Positions 7,131-10,053 of a DNA stretch of 10,053 bases are shown piece by piece. Source of the DNA: Eubacterium sp. (GTDB lineage: Bacteria; Bacillota_A; Clostridia; Peptostreptococcales; Anaerovoracaceae); NCBI GenBank assembly GCA_017425345.1, contig JAFOML010000048.1:1-10053 (forward strand). The letters run 5' to 3'. The notes under the pieces were generated by a model. It saw only the letters and a list, made by a program, of their open reading frames with translations, searched no databases and was not told the DNA's origin. Each line of letters begins with the position of its first letter. Position 1 is the first letter of the stretch. The translations under genes and the position numbers were made by a program.

Positions 7131-7651
7131 TCTACGTCAAACTGTTCCTCGTCTTTGCCAGGATCGGACTGTTCGGGTTCGGAGGCGGCATGGCGATGCT
7201 CCCGATGATCTATCAGGGCGCGCGCGACTTTCAGCTGATGGAAGCTTCCGAGTTCTCCAATCTGGTCGCCATCTCGCAGGTCACGCCCGGGCCGCTCGCC
7301 GTCAACGCGGCGACCTATGTGGGCTATAACTGCGCTGGCGTTCCGGGAGCGCTCGTCGCGACACTCGGCGTCGGACTTCCGTCCTTCCTCCTGGTACTGC
7401 TCGCAAGCTATTTTATCACCCGGTTCCGGGACAACCGCTATGTGGAAGGAGCATTTGTCGGCATCCGTCCCGTGACCGTAGGCCTGATTGCTTCTGCAGT
7501 CGTGTTCATGGGACAGACTGCGTTTACGAGTCTTGACCCTGTACCTATTGCGATATTCTGCGGGAGCCTGTTATTGATAGCCAAATTTAAACTGAGCCCG
7601 ATCGCGATCGTGATCGGCGCTGGACTGATAGGAGCGGCATTATGTGGGTAG
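7127..7651 (+). CDS. Short-chain CHR (chromate transporter family) membrane protein, second of pair
   Basis: A 174-residue paralogue of the preceding protein and its probable partner in a two-chain CHR transporter. It opens directly with FARIGLFGFGGGMAMLPMIYQ (about 10-30) and has the family motif SQVTPGPLAVNAATYVGY (50-67), then several hydrophobic segments up to the C terminus (LLVLLASYF, VGLIASAVVF, IVIGAGLIGAALCG). It starts with ATG overlapping the stop of the first copy (ATGA), with GGTGA about 6 bases upstream, so production is probably coupled in near-equal amounts. The two chains are clearly homologous but have diverged: this one has the fuller PGP motif and lacks the extended charged N terminus of the first. 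It lies inside the synthetase operon, an unusual place for an ion transporter. Substrate unknown. Confidence 0.9.
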   Translation: MIYVKLFLVFARIGLFGFGGGMAMLPMIYQGARDFQLMEASEFSNLVAISQVTPGPLAVNAATYVGYNCAGVPGALVATLGVGLPSFLLVLLASYFITRFRDNRYVEGAFVGIRPVTVGLIASAVVFMGQTAFTSLDPVPIAIFCGSLLLIAKFKLSPIAIVIGAGLIGAALCG

Positions 7652-8145
7652 GCGGCGTACGCGTGATTATTAAGAACGAGAAAGATGAGATTCTGATGCT
7701 CTGTCAACACCATGAGGACAGGGATATCTGGATGGTGCCCGGCGGGGCGATCGAAGACGGAGAGAACTCGATCGAAGCGGCGATCCGTGAGGTCAAGGAG
7801 GAAACGCATCTGGATATCCGGATCACCGGGGTGGCCTGGCATGTGGAAGAGGTTTCGCCCGAACGCGGCCAGCGGTTCGTCAACTATATGATCGGCGAGA
7901 TCGTTGGCGGCGAGCTTGCGCTCGGATGGGATCCGGAGCTTCCGGAGATGGAACAGGTCATGAAAGAGGTCCGTTTCCTCTCCAGAGAGGAAATCGCGAA
8001 GCTGGATCACGTATATCCTAAATTTTTTAATGAAGAAGTTTGGGATGTCCTGTGTGACAAGCGCGATGGCAGGGCATATTATAAGTTAAGAGAACCGTGG
8101 AACACCGACGGTTATATGAAGGATAAGAAAGGCAGAGAATCATGA
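7642..8145 (+). CDS. Nudix hydrolase
   Basis: A 167-residue Nudix-fold phosphohydrolase, probably acting on nucleoside diphosphates linked to another group. The Nudix box spans residues 35-57, G-x5-E-x7-REV-x-EE-T-H-L, with the catalytic REVKEE intact; the usual glycine after EE-x is replaced by histidine (H56). The metal-binding glutamates E50, E53 and E54 are present. The N terminus (VGGVRVIIKNEKDEILM) and WMVPGG are typical of the fold. The start ATG overlaps the end of the preceding CHR gene by 10 bases and has AGGAG 7 bases upstream, so translation is likely coupled. The C-terminal third (from about 95) is not a recognised extra domain. Substrate cannot be predicted; it is one of several small genes between proS and cysS. 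Confidence 0.9.
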   Translation: MWVGGVRVIIKNEKDEILMLCQHHEDRDIWMVPGGAIEDGENSIEAAIREVKEETHLDIRITGVAWHVEEVSPERGQRFVNYMIGEIVGGELALGWDPELPEMEQVMKEVRFLSREEIAKLDHVYPKFFNEEVWDVLCDKRDGRAYYKLREPWNTDGYMKDKKGRES

Positions 8146-8624
8146 AGAAAGTAGTCATTGAAATGGAAAACGGCGCAGTCATGAGCGGAGAGCTTTATGA
8201 GGATATCGCGCCGATCACAGTGGAGAATTTTGAAAAGCTCGCGAATGACGCGTTCTACGACGGACTGACGTTCCACCGCGTGATCCCGGGATTTATGATC
8301 CAGGGTGGCTGCCCGCTGGGTAACGGAACCGGCGGTCCGGGCTATAACATCAAGGGAGAGTTTTCTGCGAACGGCGTAAAGAACGACCTCAAGCACACGA
8401 CAGGCGTTCTTTCCATGGCCAGAGCCATGCATCCGGATTCCGCGGGTTCCCAGTTCTTCATCATGGTAGCCGATGCGCCGCATCTGGACGGACAGTATGC
8501 AGCTTTCGGCAAGATCACCGAGGGAATGGATGCTGCGCAGGAGATCGTGAACGTTAGAAGAGACTGGAATGACAAACCGCTGAATCCGGTCGTGATCAAG
8601 TCAATTCGTGTCACAGAGGAGTAA
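8142..8624 (+). CDS. ppiB: Cyclophilin-type peptidyl-prolyl cis-trans isomerase
   Basis: A 160-residue cytoplasmic cyclophilin that speeds proline cis-trans isomerisation in protein folding. No signal peptide is visible (MKKVVIEMENG). The active-site run FHRVIPGFMIQGG (R46, F51, M52, Q54), SAGSQFFIM (about 100-108, with F105 or F106 in the pocket) and AAFGKITEGMD are all present. In the position of the tryptophan that contacts cyclosporin in animal cyclophilins the chain reads PHLDGQ (H114), as in many bacterial members. Length is normal. Its ATG overlaps the Nudix stop (ATGA), so it is likely coupled to it. CysS follows after 4 bases. The symbol is by family and other paralogue names are possible. 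Confidence 0.93.
   Translation: MKKVVIEMENGAVMSGELYEDIAPITVENFEKLANDAFYDGLTFHRVIPGFMIQGGCPLGNGTGGPGYNIKGEFSANGVKNDLKHTTGVLSMARAMHPDSAGSQFFIMVADAPHLDGQYAAFGKITEGMDAAQEIVNVRRDWNDKPLNPVVIKSIRVTEE
8615..8621 (+). promoter_or_regulatory. Ribosome binding site that decides the cysS start
   Basis: AGAGGAG lies 7 bases before ATG 8629, inside the last codons of the cyclophilin gene, so I place the CysS start there and not at the in-frame GTG at 8608. Confidence 0.75.
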
Positions 8625-8628
8625 TCGA

Positions 8629-10029
8629 ATGAAAGTATATAACACACTGACCAGAAGAAAAGAAGAGCTGGTGCCGATCGAGCCGGGAAAGATCTCGATG
8701 TACGTCTGCGGCCCGACCGTCTACAACTATTTCCATATAGGAAACGCGCGTCCGCTCGTCGTGTTCGACACGATGCGCAAGTATCTGGAGTACCGCGGCT
8801 ATCAGGTCAAGTACGTCCAGAACTTTACGGATGTAGATGATAAGATCATCAACCGCGCCAAGGAAGAGCACATCACCGCGCCGGAAGTTTCCGAGAAGTA
8901 TATCAAAGAATATTTCAACGACTGCAAGGCGCTGAACGTGCGCAAGGCAGACGTGCACCCCAAGGTTTCCGAGCACATTCCGGACATCATCGAGTTTGTG
9001 CAGGACCTGATCGACAAGGGATACGCGTATGAGGCGGACGGAGACGTCTACTTCTCCACGCGCAAGTTCCCGGAGTACGGCAAGCTGTCCGGACAGAACA
9101 TCGATGATCTGGAGTCCGGCGCGAGGATCGCGATCGGTGAGGTGAAGAAGGATCCATTAGATTTTGCCCTCTGGAAAGCGAGAAAAGAAGAGAGCGAGAT
9201 CGCGTGGGAATCCCCGTGGGGCATGGGACGCCCTGGCTGGCACATCGAGTGCTCCGCGATGTCCAGAAAGCACCTCGGCAAGACCATCGACCTCCACGCA
9301 GGCGGACAGGATCTGCAGTTCCCGCACCATGAGAACGAGATCGCGCAGTCTGAGTGCTGCAACGGCGTGCCGTTCGCGCACTACTGGATGCATAACGCAT
9401 ACATCACGATGGACCGCGTCAAGATGTCCAAGTCGAAGGGTAATTTCTTTACGGTCCGCGATATCCGCAAGGAGTATTCCGGTGAGGAGATCCGCTTCTT
9501 CCTGTTGTCCGGGCACTACAGAAGCCCGATCGACTTCAGCCGCGAGCTGATGGCGCAGTCCAGAAGCGCGCTGGAGAGAATGAAGAACTGCAAGGAGAAC
9601 CTGGAGTTCCTGAAAGCAAACGGCGCAGACGGCGCTGTGAACGAAGAAGAGCAGAAGACGCTGGACGGCTATGACGTATTCCGTCAGAAGTTCATCGAAG
9701 CCATGGATGATGACCTGAATACGGCAGACGGCATCAGCGCCGTGTTCGAGCTGATCACAGCGATCAACACGCAGGCGCGCGGCGGTGCGACCAGGGCGTT
9801 TGCTGAGGCGTCCCTGAAGACTTTGATGGAATTCTGCGACGTGCTGGGACTGCTGCAGACAGAAGAGGACAATTCCGTGGACGCAGATATCCAGGCGCTG
9901 ATCGATGAGAGACAGGCTGCCCGTAAGGCGAAGAACTTCGCCCGTGCAGACGAGATCCGTGACCAGCTGAAGGCGCAGGGCATCACGCTGAAGGATACGC
10001 CGCAGGGTGTGCAGATCATCCGGGACTGA
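8629..10029 (+). CDS. cysS: Cysteinyl-tRNA synthetase
   Basis: A 466-residue class I synthetase that attaches cysteine to tRNA-Cys, cytoplasmic. The start MKVYNTLTRRKEELVP and the HIGH-type signature (FHIGNARP, 36-42) are followed by the zinc ligands C27, C208, H233 and E237 (CGPTVYNY, GWHIECS, HHENE), the KMSKS loop (266-270, DRVKMSKSKGN), and the C-terminal DALR/anticodon-binding region with many Glu and Lys. Length is normal, 460-470 being usual. The start is taken from the ribosome site at 8615-8621. In Bacillus cysS follows gltX and cysE and precedes mrnC; here it follows the cyclophilin and a start codon lies one base after its stop. No leader regulation (T-box) is seen before it. Confidence 0.97.
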   Translation: MKVYNTLTRRKEELVPIEPGKISMYVCGPTVYNYFHIGNARPLVVFDTMRKYLEYRGYQVKYVQNFTDVDDKIINRAKEEHITAPEVSEKYIKEYFNDCKALNVRKADVHPKVSEHIPDIIEFVQDLIDKGYAYEADGDVYFSTRKFPEYGKLSGQNIDDLESGARIAIGEVKKDPLDFALWKARKEESEIAWESPWGMGRPGWHIECSAMSRKHLGKTIDLHAGGQDLQFPHHENEIAQSECCNGVPFAHYWMHNAYITMDRVKMSKSKGNFFTVRDIRKEYSGEEIRFFLLSGHYRSPIDFSRELMAQSRSALERMKNCKENLEFLKANGADGAVNEEEQKTLDGYDVFRQKFIEAMDDDLNTADGISAVFELITAINTQARGGATRAFAEASLKTLMEFCDVLGLLQTEEDNSVDADIQALIDERQAARKAKNFARADEIRDQLKAQGITLKDTPQGVQIIRD

Positions 10030-10030
10030 T

Positions 10031-10053
10031 ATGACAGACTTTCACGCAAGAAC
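10031..10053 (+). CDS. Start of a downstream gene, cut by the window edge (possibly mini-ribonuclease III)
   Basis: An ATG follows the cysS stop by one base, with seven codons readable (MTDFHAR). No ribosome site is obvious, so it would rely on coupling with cysS. In Bacillus the gene after cysS is mrnC (mini-RNase III, 23S rRNA processing), hence the tentative name; the seven residues alone do not show it. Confidence 0.35.

Noticed and set aside
8608..8628. Longer CysS N terminus from a GTG start
   Set aside because: The strong ribosome site AGAGGAG sits before ATG 8629, and family members begin at MKVYNT-like sequence.

Overview
The window looks like the chromosome of a moderately GC-rich Bacillota, most likely class Clostridia (Lachnospiraceae-like). 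The reasons are AGGAGG-type ribosome binding sites, a YacL-type PIN/TRAM gene followed by MEP-pathway and aminoacyl-tRNA synthetase genes, a single IspD-IspF fusion protein, and densely packed same-strand genes with short overlaps. The genus cannot be fixed from the sequence alone.

Layout. Bases 1-136 carry no convincing complete gene but hold a strongly structured element: 12-bp perfect inverted arms at 21-32 and 124-135 enclosing three hairpins. It ends one base from the stop codon of the next gene and may be a remnant or right end of an IS200/IS605-type (TnpB, omega-RNA-like) element; this is tentative. On the minus strand, 137-2288 is a two-component system: an OmpR/PhoB-type response regulator followed by a membrane sensor histidine kinase, overlapping by 8 bases. 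The 258-bp gap at 2289-2546 separates this pair from a rightward operon. It holds two back-to-back sigma-70-like promoters, each with its -35 box in or overlapping one arm of a 27-bp perfect palindrome (2386-2412), which looks like a shared operator.

From 2547 to the right edge eight complete genes and the start of a ninth lie on the plus strand with gaps of at most 22 bases and several stop/start overlaps, so they read as one operon: YacL-like PIN/TRAM membrane protein, bifunctional IspDF (isoprenoid precursor synthesis), ProS, a pair of short-chain CHR (chromate transporter family) membrane proteins, a Nudix hydrolase, a cyclophilin, CysS, and a 23-base start of a further gene. The order resembles the Bacillus subtilis yacL-ispD-ispF-gltX-cysE-cysS-mrnC region, with gltX-cysE replaced by proS, CHR pair, Nudix and cyclophilin.

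How it works together: most of the operon is housekeeping (isoprenoid precursors, charging of tRNA-Pro and tRNA-Cys, protein folding). The CHR pair and the Nudix gene are the accessory part, and their start codons are coupled to upstream stops. The divergent two-component pair may share control with the operon through the common palindrome. I did not find a clearly novel multi-gene system; the most interesting items are the divergent promoter palindrome and the left-edge structured element.
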